DNA of 64,000 bases, taken from the NCBI RefSeq assembly GCF_009829325.1, contig NZ_VUOS01000015.1, positions 158,356 through 222,355 on the forward strand, in the 5' to 3' direction. This document shows positions 43,609 through 52,483 of the stretch, in pieces; position 1 is the first letter of the stretch, and each line of letters starts with the position of its first letter. A program made the translations under genes and the position numbers. The notes beneath the pieces were generated by a model. The model was not told where the DNA came from. It ran no database searches and saw nothing but the letters and a program-made list of their open reading frames with translations. This DNA comes from Nocardia sp. CY41 (GTDB taxonomy: Bacteria > Actinomycetota > Actinomycetes > Mycobacteriales > Mycobacteriaceae).

Positions 43609-44496
43609 TTACTCGCCGGTTCGTACCGAATCTACGTCGCGCCGCCGAGTACCGGAAGCGCCTGTCCCGCCCAGTGCCCCCAGCAACACCGGGAGCAACT
43701 GCGCGGCGGCCAGTTCGTAGCCGGCGGCCGAGGGGTGGAATCCGTCCGCGGAGAACAGAAGCTCTGGTGCGGCGCGGAACTCGGGCGCGAGCAGGTAGCC
43801 CATGCGCACCGGGTGCCCGCCCGCGACCGTCGTCGCGACGTGCTGCGCCTTCGCCAACCGCACGCTCCAGTTCTGCACGACGGTCCGCAGCGGCTGGGGA
43901 ATGGCCGCCACCGTGCCGAGATTCGGGCAGGTGCCGACCACCACCACCGCGTCGGCGCGGCGCAGCCGGGCTACCGCGGCGGCCAGCCTGCGCGCCGAGG
44001 CGCGGATCGAGTGCTTCTTGGTGACGTCGTTCGCGCCGACGAGGATGACCGCGGCATCCGGCGGCGGGCCCGCGACGAACATCGCGTCGACCTGGCCGGC
44101 CAGGCCCTTGGACGTGGCGCCGGAGATCGCTTTGGTGCTCAGGCGGATCCGCTGTCCGGTCGCCTCGGCGAGGCCCCGCGCCAGGCGCACGCCCGGCACC
44201 TCGTCGGCCACCGTGCAGCCGAGGCCGGCCGCGGTGGAGTCGCCGAAGATCATCAGGTGCAGGTCGGCGTGCTTGCCGGTGCGCCAGGGCTCGGGCTCCG
44301 TGCAACCCGCGGTGTAGATGCCGTCGGCCTCCGGCGGCTTCGAGGTGTCCCGGCCGATCATTCCGCGCGCGACGCCCGCCTGCGCCATGAGCAGGCGGTA
44401 GGTCGCCCACCACGCGGTGCCCGCCCCGGAACCGGCGAGCATGGCCGCCGCACCGGTGATCGCCGCGGCGCGCCGGCGAGATCGAGGTGCGCTCAC
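43609..44496 (-). CDS. SGNH/GDSL-type esterase, membrane-anchored or secreted
   Basis: 295 aa from a GTG. An N-terminal Arg-rich segment and hydrophobic helix (AAAITGAAAMLAGSGAGTAWW) act as signal or anchor. SGNH blocks: LMIFGDSTAAGLG (nucleophile Ser), the Gly block in AISGATSKG, ILVGANDVT and the DGFHPSAAGY Asp-His pair. Corresponds to Rv1075c, a cell-envelope esterase gene next to fadA3. Would hydrolyse short acyl esters outside the membrane. Confidence 0.9.
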   Translation of the reverse strand: MSAPRSRRRAAAITGAAAMLAGSGAGTAWWATYRLLMAQAGVARGMIGRDTSKPPEADGIYTAGCTEPEPWRTGKHADLHLMIFGDSTAAGLGCTVADEVPGVRLARGLAEATGQRIRLSTKAISGATSKGLAGQVDAMFVAGPPPDAAVILVGANDVTKKHSIRASARRLAAAVARLRRADAVVVVGTCPNLGTVAAIPQPLRTVVQNWSVRLAKAQHVATTVAGGHPVRMGYLLAPEFRAAPELLFSADGFHPSAAGYELAAAQLLPVLLGALGGTGASGTRRRDVDSVRTGE

Positions 44497-44516
44497 GGCA
44501 GCGATTTTACGAAATC

Positions 44517-44564
44517 CCGCCGGGACGACGAGTGCCGACGAATCGGCGCTCGTCGTCCCGGCGG
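44517..44564 (-). terminator. Very stable 22-bp hairpin with UUCG loop
   Basis: On the minus strand a 22-bp stem (one G-T wobble) closes a TTCG tetraloop and is followed by GATTTCG. It lies 347 bp past the secreted-protein gene and just before the SGNH gene start. It can serve as terminator for the upstream transcript. The remainder of the 415-bp gap (44497-44911) shows nothing else I can identify. Confidence 0.6.
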
Positions 44565-44911
44565 CCCTGCTCGCCGGTGGGGCGGTTCGGGTTCCCCGGA
44601 CAGGTCAGCGGTCGTGGCCCGCGTGGGGCGAAGCGGCGCGTCGGCCGGTATCGGACTGTGAACGGCGCGAGGCGCGAAACGGGCCGTATCCGAGCGTCGG
44701 TGCGTGAGTTGGCAGCCGTTCGCCTAGCGGTGGAGCACGGCCGCCGACGCCGGAGGGGTCGTCCCGATCCGGCTCCGCCGTCGGCGCGGCGTGGAGTTAT
44801 CACCCGTGCGTGACCGAGTCTCCGGCTCCGGGCCGACGTCAGCACAGGACCACGGGGTGCCCGCTCGGTGCAGCTGTCACGGTGGGTGCCGAGTCCGTGG
44901 ACCGACTGACC

Positions 44912-45373
44912 TCAGCCAGGGACCACGAAGCTGCCGCGAGCGGGGATGCTCGCCGCGTCGGTGGAGACGGTGACCTCCACCAGCCCCGGGCCGGTGTCCT
45001 GGAACAGCGCGTACTGGATGCTGCCGTAGATGCCGGTGACCACGACGTTGTCGTAGCTACCCGTCGCGCCGGTGCTGACGTTGCGCCACGCCACGGTGGT
45101 GCGGACCTCGCACAGGGGCGCCAAGGGATAGATGCCGGGCCCGATGCCGCTGACGGGTAGCGCCCGGACGTTCAGGATGGCGCGCCCCGGCCATTCGGGA
45201 CCGGTGTCGGCCCAGGTGCGGATGCTGGTCCAGCACAGACCACCGCGCGCGAGCGTGGGCACTTGCGGGAATTCGACGGTCGCCGCCTCCGCGTGCGCGC
45301 CGGATCCGACCACCAGGGCCACCGCGGATCCGGCCAGAATCGTTGCGGCGCGGGCGATGTTCGGCTGCCTCAT
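44912..45373 (-). CDS. Small secreted protein of unknown function
   Basis: 153 aa from the ATG at 45373. A classical signal peptide (NIARAATILAGSAVALVVGSGAHAEA-A) is cut near residue 30. The mature part is beta-rich, with two cysteines (GLCWTSIRTWADTGPEWPG and LAPLCEVRTTVAWRN) likely forming one disulfide and repeated VxVTG patterns. An Ig-like small exported protein; no family recognised. Divergent from cbs with about 100 bp between starts. Confidence 0.75.
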   Translation of the reverse strand: MRQPNIARAATILAGSAVALVVGSGAHAEAATVEFPQVPTLARGGLCWTSIRTWADTGPEWPGRAILNVRALPVSGIGPGIYPLAPLCEVRTTVAWRNVSTGATGSYDNVVVTGIYGSIQYALFQDTGPGLVEVTVSTDAASIPARGSFVVPG

Positions 45374-45476
45374 GGCAGCGATCCTAAGGCCGCGGGCGGC
45401 GGTTCGCCGGTAGTCCGCGCCCGCTGCACGTGGCGTGCGCGAACTCACAGTTAGTGCGTCTGCAACTATGGGGTCC

Positions 45477-46865
45477 ATGCGCATCGCGGATCATGTCGTG
45501 GATCTCATCGGCAACACGCCGCTGGTCCGGTTGAACTCGGTCGTCGGACCGAACGCGGGACTGGTCGCGGCCAAGGTCGAATACCTGAACCCGGGCGGCA
45601 GCTCGAAGGACCGGATCGCGGTGAAGATGATCGATGCCGCCGAGCAGTCCGGGAAGCTGCGCCCCGGCGGCACCATCGTCGAGCCCACCTCGGGCAACAC
45701 CGGCGTCGGCCTCGCCCTGGTCGCGCAGCAGCGCGGCTACAACTGCGTGTTCGTCTGCCCCGACAAGGTCAGCGAGGACAAGCGCAACGTGCTGCGCGCC
45801 TACGGCGCCGAGGTCGTGGTCTGCCCGACCGCGGTGCCGCCGGATCACCCGGACAGCTACTACAGCGTTTCCGACCGCCTGGTGCGGGAGATCGACGGCG
45901 CGTGGAAGCCCGACCAGTACTCCAACCCCGGCGGTCCGGCCAGCCACTACGAGACCACCGGCCCGGAGATCTGGCGCGACACCGACGGCAAGGTCACCCA
46001 CTTCGTGGCGGGCGTCGGCACCGGCGGCACCATCACCGGCACCGGCCGATACCTCAAGGAGGTCTCCGGCGGGAAGGTCCAGATCATCGGCGCCGACCCG
46101 GAGGGATCGGTGTACTCCGGCGGCACCGGGCGGCCCTACCTGGTCGAGGGCGTCGGCGAGGATTTCTGGCCGTCCGCCTACGACCCCGCCGTTCCGGACG
46201 AGATCATCGCGGTCTCCGACGCGGATTCCTTCGATATGACCCGCAGGCTGGCCCGCGAGGAGGGCCTGCTGGTCGGCGGTTCCTGCGGCATGGCCGTCGT
46301 CGCCGCCGTCGAGGTGGCGCGGCGCGATCCCGACGCGGTGGTCGTGGTGCTGCTGCCCGACGGCGGCCGCGGCTACCTGTCGAAGATCTTCAACGACGAG
46401 TGGATGAGCTCCTACGGCTTCTTGCGCGAGCGGCTGGACGGCACAGCCGAACCGCTCGTGGGCGACGTGCTGCGGGGCAAGTCCGGCGAGCTGCCTGACC
46501 TGGTGCACACGCACCCGTCGGAGACGCTGCGCGACGCGATCGAGATCCTGCGCGAATACGGCGTGTCGCAGATGCCCGTGGTCGGCGCCGAGCCGCCGGT
46601 CATGGCGGGCGAGGTCGCGGGCAGCGTGTCCGAACGCGATCTGCTGTCGGCGGTCTTCGAGGGCCGGGCGCACCTGACCGACTCGGTGGCCCAGCACATG
46701 AGCCCGTCGTTCCCGCTGATCGGTTCGGGCGAGCCCATCTCCGCCGCGACGAAGGCGCTGTCGGACACCGACGCGCTGATGGTCGTCGAGGACGGCAAAC
46801 CCGTCGGCGTGATCACCCGCCACGACCTGCTCGGCTTCCTCAGCACGGGCAGCATCGGGAAGTAG
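45477..46865 (+). CDS. cbs: Cystathionine beta-synthase
   Basis: 462 aa from the ATG at 45477. PLP catalytic core: IGNTPLVRLN, Lys in YLNPGGSSKDRIAVK, SGNTGVGLALVAQQRGY and GVGTGGTITGTGRYLKE. A C-terminal pair of CBS domains starts near residue 345 (DLVHTHPSETLRDAIEILREYGVSQMPVV and VAQHMSPSFPLIGSGEPISAATKAL). No haem-binding N-terminus, as usual in bacteria. Joins serine and homocysteine to cystathionine. Near metB, and matches Rv1077 in length (464 aa) and position. Confidence 0.96.
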   Translation: MRIADHVVDLIGNTPLVRLNSVVGPNAGLVAAKVEYLNPGGSSKDRIAVKMIDAAEQSGKLRPGGTIVEPTSGNTGVGLALVAQQRGYNCVFVCPDKVSEDKRNVLRAYGAEVVVCPTAVPPDHPDSYYSVSDRLVREIDGAWKPDQYSNPGGPASHYETTGPEIWRDTDGKVTHFVAGVGTGGTITGTGRYLKEVSGGKVQIIGADPEGSVYSGGTGRPYLVEGVGEDFWPSAYDPAVPDEIIAVSDADSFDMTRRLAREEGLLVGGSCGMAVVAAVEVARRDPDAVVVVLLPDGGRGYLSKIFNDEWMSSYGFLRERLDGTAEPLVGDVLRGKSGELPDLVHTHPSETLRDAIEILREYGVSQMPVVGAEPPVMAGEVAGSVSERDLLSAVFEGRAHLTDSVAQHMSPSFPLIGSGEPISAATKALSDTDALMVVEDGKPVGVITRHDLLGFLSTGSIGK

Positions 46866-46926
46866 CCGGACATCGATTTCCGGAGCCGGCTCGCCGCACC
46901 GTGTCGAGCGGCGAGTGCGGCGTGGC

Positions 46927-47424
46927 CTATGCCGGGCGCCTGCCGCGCACCGTCTCGCGCACGCCGCCGGTGACCAGGTCGGTCCATTCGTCGGCCAGCA
47001 GGGCCAGCCGGTACCAGGCGGCGTGCACCCGGGCGTCGGACACCTTGTCGGCGGTGTGCAGCAGGTGGCTGGCGTGGACGTGGGCGGCGGCCATGCGGTC
47101 GACCGTGGCGCCGACGGATTCGGCGCGCAGGTGCTCCGTCGCCCGTTTCCTGGGCAGCTGGTCGATCACCCACGCGTCGATAGCGGCCACGAGTTCGGCT
47201 CGGCGGCAATCTATTCCGGCTGCGGCCAGCGGGTCCAGATGACGCCTTCGGTGCAGCGCCGCCAGGGTCCCGGCCCACCCGAGCAGCGGGTGGTCATCTT
47301 CCGGCTCGCCCCGATGACCACCGAAGGCGGCCACCAGTTCGCGCTGGTCCGGCAGCGGCCGGGCGCCGCCGTGCGAGCGGCGGGGCAGATTGTCACGCAC
47401 GAACATGGCCGGCTCCCAGCGCAT
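46927..47424 (-). CDS. DUF4254 family protein
   Basis: 165 aa. The conserved helical segment is present: LVAAIDAWVIDQLPRKRATEHLRAESVGATVDRMAAAHVHASHLL, then VHAAWYRLALLADEWTDLVTGGVRETVRGRRP, the pattern of DUF4254 proteins with their invariant Asp-Trp and Arg residues. Function unknown; some family members sit beside cell-envelope sugar genes. Convergent with cbs. The 284 bp before the next gene holds no clear feature. Confidence 0.75.
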   Translation of the reverse strand: MRWEPAMFVRDNLPRRSHGGARPLPDQRELVAAFGGHRGEPEDDHPLLGWAGTLAALHRRRHLDPLAAAGIDCRRAELVAAIDAWVIDQLPRKRATEHLRAESVGATVDRMAAAHVHASHLLHTADKVSDARVHAAWYRLALLADEWTDLVTGGVRETVRGRRPA

Positions 47425-47708
47425 CCGGAACCGTACGCAGCGCGCGAGGGTCTATCGTCGGCGTGTGCATCTTTGCACCTCCAGTGGTGTGACGGTGGAG
47501 GCATCGCCCCAATGCCCGGTTCCCCCAATATCATCCGCGTGCCCCTTGGCCTGGCGGTGACACTCATATGGCATGTGAATGACAAGAGGTAACAATCCTC
47601 TACCCGCCCCCGCGCCGAGTCGTGTGAGGAGGTTTCCGTCGATCGACCCCGCGCGCATGGCTCCCGCGAATCCCGCTGGACAACAGGCGGATTCGGGAGA
47701 GAACCGGC

Positions 47709-49331
47709 TCAGCCGGGAAGCAGGCGGTGCGACATGGCGAAGACTGCGGCGCCCGCCCGGGTGTGCTGGCCGGTCTTGGCACGCAGTTCGGAGAGGTGGT
47801 GTGCGACAGTGCGTTCCGGCAGGAGCAGTTCGGCGGCGATCTCCCGGCCGCAGTGGCCACGAGCCGACCGGCGCAGCACGGCGATCTCGATTTCCGAGAG
47901 GTCGTGGCCTACGGGGCCGGTGCGGTCCTCGGCGGCCGCGATGACGGCGGCGCAGGCCGCACCGTCGAGTCGGCCCGCGGCGACTTCGGCCCCGAGGTGG
48001 GCGGCGGCTTCCGCGAGGCGTGCGGCCGGACGATAGGGCCGCGCTTCGGTACAGGCCGCGAAAACGTCCGCCGCCGCGAGTAATCGCGCCCCGGGCGGGG
48101 TATCCCGCATGCCTCGGGGATAGCCGCTGCCGTCGAGGCGTTCGTGGTTCGCTGCGGCGAGATCGGCCAGATTCGCCAGGCCGGGGCAGCGGCGCAGAAT
48201 GCGCTCGGTCCAGTAGCTGCGCAACCGAACACGTTTCCAGTCCTGCGGACCGAGCGGGCCGCCGCGGTCCCAGACCGCGCTGGACACCGCGGCGCGGCCC
48301 AGGTCGTGCAGCAGGGCGGCGGCGCGCAGTGCCGCCCGATCGTCGGCGGGCAGGCCCATTCCGGCCGCCGCGGCGTCGGCCAATCCGGCCATGTGCGCCG
48401 AGTGGCCCAGCAGGTAGCGGCCTTTCAAGTCGACGACCATCGCCAGCGCCAGGCCGGGGCGCTCGAGTTCGGCGGCCGGAAGTGTCGACGGCGTTCCTGG
48501 TTCCGCGGCGAGGACGGCGGCGAGCAGGTCGGGGACGTCGAGCATCGCCCGGATGGCGTCGGCATCGCAGGCGGCCACCAGGTCGGGGTCGAGGTGCCCG
48601 CCGGCTCGTCGCCGCAACTCCTCGACGACGTCCGGCCGCCTCGCCATGAGGCCAACGGCGGGACGTGCCCGGCCGTGCTCGGCGGCCTTGCCCATCGATT
48701 CGCTGTCGCGCGGGGCGCTCTGCGCTGGGACGGTCGCGGGTTCCATACCGGCCGTATCGAGCGCGAGTACCACCTGTTCGGCGACGTGCAGGATTCGGCC
48801 CGGGAGCGAGATGGCCTCCCCGCGCAGTCGGTTGGGCGCGCCGAGCCCGTCCCAGCGTTCCTCCACTTCGGTCAGCGCGCGAACGGCGGCATGCGGCAGG
48901 CCCAGCCGCGGCCCGAGCGCCCGGACGATCTCGCCCGAGGACCGCAGCGCCTGCGGCGGCGCGGTCTGCGACTGCGCGACGAACCGATTGCGCAGCGCCG
49001 ATTGGGCGGCAGGCGCCCAACTGCCGAATCGGCGCAGTTGGGCGGTGAAGACGGCGGGATCACCCGGGTCCAGCACATGGCACGCGCGCTGGAAAGCGAT
49101 GTCGTCGGCGTACCACTGCGCGTTCTCCGAGGCACGGGCGGTACACCCGAGGTCGGCGAGCAGTGCGGCGTGGAAGACCGCGCGGCGCTCGGCGTCCGGC
49201 AGCCCGATCCGCTCGGCGAGGCCGGTGGCGACCAGACAGGTGGCCAGCCCCTTCTCGAACGGCATCCCCGTGGCGAGATCGGTGGTCAGCGACAGTGCCG
49301 CGAAAACTTCGGCGGCGCGGATCGACGACAT
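47709..49331 (-). CDS. Tandem HD-GYP-like protein fused to a LuxR HTH domain
   Basis: 540 aa. The first half is a degenerate HD-GYP (HAALLADLG at 54-62; RWDGLGAPNRLRG at 159-171, where GYP is GAP). The second half has an intact core: LLHDLGRAAV (HD at 342-343) and NHERLDGSGYPRGM (GYP at 403-405). The last 65 residues form a LuxR-type HTH (LSEIEIAVLRRSARG ... REIAAELLLPERTVAHHLSELRAKTG). HD-GYP enzymes break down c-di-GMP or related cyclic dinucleotides. The fusion suggests a DNA-binding regulator whose activity depends on that catalytic core. Inserted within the mycobacterial-order block. Confidence 0.88.
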   Translation of the reverse strand: MSSIRAAEVFAALSLTTDLATGMPFEKGLATCLVATGLAERIGLPDAERRAVFHAALLADLGCTARASENAQWYADDIAFQRACHVLDPGDPAVFTAQLRRFGSWAPAAQSALRNRFVAQSQTAPPQALRSSGEIVRALGPRLGLPHAAVRALTEVEERWDGLGAPNRLRGEAISLPGRILHVAEQVVLALDTAGMEPATVPAQSAPRDSESMGKAAEHGRARPAVGLMARRPDVVEELRRRAGGHLDPDLVAACDADAIRAMLDVPDLLAAVLAAEPGTPSTLPAAELERPGLALAMVVDLKGRYLLGHSAHMAGLADAAAAGMGLPADDRAALRAAALLHDLGRAAVSSAVWDRGGPLGPQDWKRVRLRSYWTERILRRCPGLANLADLAAANHERLDGSGYPRGMRDTPPGARLLAAADVFAACTEARPYRPAARLAEAAAHLGAEVAAGRLDGAACAAVIAAAEDRTGPVGHDLSEIEIAVLRRSARGHCGREIAAELLLPERTVAHHLSELRAKTGQHTRAGAAVFAMSHRLLPG

Positions 49332-49574
49332 GCACCGACAGTAGTGTCCGTCCGTTGCTCGCGCAGGCCCGAATCGGTTCTGCGCGACCAGGATCCGCGC
49401 CCTGATCAGACGAGCGTCCGATCGGCTGCCGGGCAGTCGTCCGGCTCCGGCAGGGCATATTCGGCGGGATGCGGCCGGGGGCCGGGATTCGGCAATTCCT
49501 CAGCACCGTTTGTGCCCCTAGCCGGTTCCTCGTCATCCGTCGACGGTCGGATCGCCGCCACGATCGTGTCCCAG

Positions 49575-49816
49575 GGCGGTCGGCGATCGTCCCGCCCGCG
49601 CCTGGTTGCCGGTACGGGCCGCCCGGCCCGCCGCAAGGCGATCGAGCCGACCGGCTCGAGGCCGATCAGCCGAGCTGAGGCAGGGGCGCGGTGCCGATGC
49701 CGGTGGTGCGACGCCGACCACGAACGGCATCGCACGGCAGGTCGCTACGACGGGCTTATCAATACCGCCTGCCCGTCGAGAAGGGCAGCGAACCTCCGGT
49801 GCTCCCGACGGCTGAC
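49575..49816 (-). pseudogene. Decayed SbnA-like/cysteine synthase-family gene fragment
   Basis: The stretch at 49612-49657 is nearly identical (one substitution, one inserted base over about 44 nt) to 8936-8980 in the SbnA-like gene, covering its VEPVGSIAFGGPGGPYW region. The left end (49575-49611) and right end (about 49790-49816, GAACCTCCGGTG...) also resemble the corresponding SbnA-gene segments. Indels break the frame and the rest of the gene is absent. Confidence 0.7.
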
Positions 49817-49839
49817 CGGCCTGGGGGTGAAAGGTTAGG

Positions 49840-51015
49840 TCAGCGGAAAGCGTTCGCGTCGGTCAAAGCCCGCCCGAGCACCAGCTGGTGCACCTCCGCC
49901 GTGCCTTCGTAGGTGAGCACCGACTCCAGATTGTTCGCGTGGCGCAGCACCGGGTAGTCGAGCGTGATGCCGTTGGCGCCGAGAATCGTTCGGCACTCGC
50001 GGGCGATGGCGATGGCTTCTCGCGTGCTGTTCAGCTTCCCCGCGCTCACCTGCTCCGGTGTGACCACGCCGCGGTCCTTCAGCCGTCCGATGTGCAGCGC
50101 GAGCAGTTGACCTTTGCCGAATTCCAGCGCCATGTCGGCCAGCTTGGCCTGGGTGAGCTGGTAGGCGGCCAGCGGCTTGTCGAACACCTCGCGCGTTCTG
50201 GCGTACTCGATGGTGGCCGCCAGGCATTCGCGCGCCGCGCCCAGCGCGCCGAAGACGATGCCGAAACGCGCCTCGCTCAGGCACGCCAGTGGCGCGGCCA
50301 GTCCCCGCGAACCCGGCAGCACCGCGTCGGCGGGCAGGCGAACGTCGTCGAAGCCCAGCTCCGCGGTCACCGAGGCGCGCAGCGACAGCTTGCGGTGCAT
50401 CTCCCGCGCGGTGAACCCGGGGGTCCCGGCGGGCACCAGGAACCCGCGGATCACCTGCCTGCCCTCGTCCTCGGTCTGCGCCCAGACCACCGCCACGTCG
50501 CTCACCGACCCGTTGGTGATCCACATCTTCGAGCCGTTGAGCACCCAATCGGCGCCGTCGCGCTTCGCCCGGGTGCGCATGCCGCCCGGGTTCGAGCCGA
50601 AGTCCGGTTCGGTCAACCCGAAGCAGCCGATCGCGCGCCCAGCGGCGAGTTCCGGCAGCCAGCGCTGCTTCTGGTCCTCCGAGCCGAATTTGTGGATCGC
50701 GGTCATCGCGAGCGAACCCTGGACCGAGATCATGCTGCGGATGCCGGAGTCCACCGCCTCCAGTTCCTGGCAGGCCAGGCCGTACGCGGTCGCCGACATG
50801 CCCGCGCAGCCGTAGCCCTCCAGATGCATGCCGAGCAGCCCGAGCTCGCCGAGTTCGGGGGCGAGTTCGCGGGCCGGGAAGGTGCCCGCCTCGAACCACT
50901 CGGCGACGTGCGGGCGCAACCGCCGAGCCGCGAAGGCCGCGACGGTGTCCCGGATCTCGCGCTCGTCCTCGGACAGCAACGCATCGGTGGCGAACAGTTC
51001 TTCCACGGTGACCAT
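49840..51015 (-). CDS. Acyl-CoA dehydrogenase, glutaryl-CoA dehydrogenase-like
   Basis: 391 aa, FAD enzyme. Typical segments: CFGLTEPDFGSNPGGMRTRA, WITNGSVSDVAVVWA, RTREVFDKPLAAYQLTQAKLADMALE, GANGITLDYPVLRHANNLESVLTYEGTAEVHQLVLGRAL, with the catalytic Glu in YEGT. That C-terminal pattern is closest to glutaryl-CoA dehydrogenase, which oxidises and decarboxylates glutaryl-CoA in lysine/tryptophan breakdown. Single gene, divergent from metB. Confidence 0.9.
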   Translation of the reverse strand: MVTVEELFATDALLSEDEREIRDTVAAFAARRLRPHVAEWFEAGTFPARELAPELGELGLLGMHLEGYGCAGMSATAYGLACQELEAVDSGIRSMISVQGSLAMTAIHKFGSEDQKQRWLPELAAGRAIGCFGLTEPDFGSNPGGMRTRAKRDGADWVLNGSKMWITNGSVSDVAVVWAQTEDEGRQVIRGFLVPAGTPGFTAREMHRKLSLRASVTAELGFDDVRLPADAVLPGSRGLAAPLACLSEARFGIVFGALGAARECLAATIEYARTREVFDKPLAAYQLTQAKLADMALEFGKGQLLALHIGRLKDRGVVTPEQVSAGKLNSTREAIAIARECRTILGANGITLDYPVLRHANNLESVLTYEGTAEVHQLVLGRALTDANAFR

Positions 51016-51243
51016 GGGCTCAGCCTAGAGGGGCCGGTTCGGCTGAGAGCGAACTCACGCACGAGGTGCGATCGCATAATTTCCGGGGGAGGCGCGAAAT
51101 GCGCGTAAATCGATCGAATCGGGAGCCGGGATCCCGCCGTGCCGACTCGGCTGTGGAGATTTGCCCGATTCCCCTGCGCGCACCGCCGCGATATGCCCGC
51201 ACCGGGAAGTTGCCCTGGAATCGCCCCGATTAGGCTGGCCCTC

Positions 51244-52386
51244 ATGAGCGAGCTGGGATTCTCCACACGGGCCGTGCACGCCGGGTATGAACCCGATCCG
51301 CAGACCGGCGCGGTGAATGTGCCCATCTACGCGAGTTCGACGTTCGCCCAGGACGGCGTGGGCGGGTTGCGCGGCGGTTTCGAGTACGCGCGCACCGGCA
51401 ACCCGACGCGGTCGGTCCTGGAGGCGAACCTCGCCGCGCTGGAATCGGGCCGCTACGGCCGGGCGTTCGCGTCCGGCATGGCCGCGACCGACTGTGCGCT
51501 GCGCGCCACGCTGCGACCGGGCGACCACATCGTGATCCCCGACGACGCCTACGGCGGCACCTTCCGGCTGATCGACAAGGTCTTCAGTCAGTGGGGTATC
51601 GAGCATTCGCCCGCGCACGTGTTCAACGTGGACGAGATGCGCGCCGCGATCCGGCCGAACACCAAGCTGGTCTGGATCGAGACCCCGACCAACCCGTTGC
51701 TGAGCATCGGCGACATCCCGGCGCTGGCCGACGTCGCGCACGCGGCGGGCGCGAAGCTCGTCGTGGACAACACCTTCGCGACCCCCTACCTGCAGCAGCC
51801 TCTGCGGCTCGGCGCGGACATCGTGGTGCACTCGACCACCAAGTACCTCGGCGGCCACTCCGACGTCATCGGCGGCGCGCTGATCACCAACGATCCGGAA
51901 CTCGATGCGGCGTTCGCGTTCCTGCAGAACGGTGCGGGCGCGGTGCCGGGTCCGTTCGACGCGTTCCTCACGCTGCGTGGCATAAAGACCCTGGCCCTGC
52001 GGATGGACCGGCACTGCGACAACGCCGAGACCGTCGCGGAGTTCCTGTCCGGGCACCCCTCGATCTCCCAGGTGATCTACCCCGGCCTGCCGGAGCACCC
52101 GGGCCATGCGGTCGCGGCCGAGCAGATGCGGCGTTTCGGCGGGATGATCTCGGTGCGCCTGGGCGGCGACGTGGAGGCGGCGCGCAAGTTCTGCGCGCGG
52201 ACCGAGGTGTTCACCCTCGCCGAATCCCTGGGCGGTATCGAGTCGCTGATCGAGCATCCGGCCGCGATGACGCACGCCTCCACCGAGGGATCCGAGCTGG
52301 AGGTGCCGGCGGATCTGGTGCGGCTGTCGGTCGGGATCGAGGATGTCAGCGACCTGCTCGCGGACATCGAGCAGGCGTTGAGCTAG
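51244..52386 (+). CDS. metB: Cystathionine gamma-synthase
   Basis: 380 aa from the ATG at 51244. Cys/Met-metabolism PLP family: FSTRAVHAGYEPDPQTGAVNVPIYASSTF, FEYARTGNPTRSVLE, SGMAATDCAL, VDNTFATPYLQQPLRLGADIVVHSTTKYLGGHSDVIGG with the PLP Lys in STTKY. Makes cystathionine from O-succinyl- or O-acetyl-homoserine and cysteine; paired with cbs nearby. Matches Rv1079. Ends at a hairpin shared with greA. Confidence 0.95.
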   Translation: MSELGFSTRAVHAGYEPDPQTGAVNVPIYASSTFAQDGVGGLRGGFEYARTGNPTRSVLEANLAALESGRYGRAFASGMAATDCALRATLRPGDHIVIPDDAYGGTFRLIDKVFSQWGIEHSPAHVFNVDEMRAAIRPNTKLVWIETPTNPLLSIGDIPALADVAHAAGAKLVVDNTFATPYLQQPLRLGADIVVHSTTKYLGGHSDVIGGALITNDPELDAAFAFLQNGAGAVPGPFDAFLTLRGIKTLALRMDRHCDNAETVAEFLSGHPSISQVIYPGLPEHPGHAVAAEQMRRFGGMISVRLGGDVEAARKFCARTEVFTLAESLGGIESLIEHPAAMTHASTEGSELEVPADLVRLSVGIEDVSDLLADIEQALS

Positions 52387-52403
52387 GTTCACGGACATGA
52401 GGA

Positions 52404-52436
52404 AGCGGCCGCACCCGATGATCGGGCGCGGCCGCT
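52404..52436. terminator. Hairpin between metB and greA
   Basis: AGCGGCCGC...GCGGCCGCT with inner CCCGAT/ATCGGG forms a strong hairpin in the 97-bp gap between two convergent genes. Confidence 0.75.
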
Positions 52437-52483
52437 CGTGTCCGCGGGGGTGTCGGCCGGCCCTGGCGGCGCGGCCCGGAGCA

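Noticed and set aside
45477..46865. Cbs gene as another SbnA-like diaminopropionate synthase
   Set aside because: It has C-terminal CBS domains and sits in the conserved cbs-metB block, which identifies cystathionine beta-synthase.
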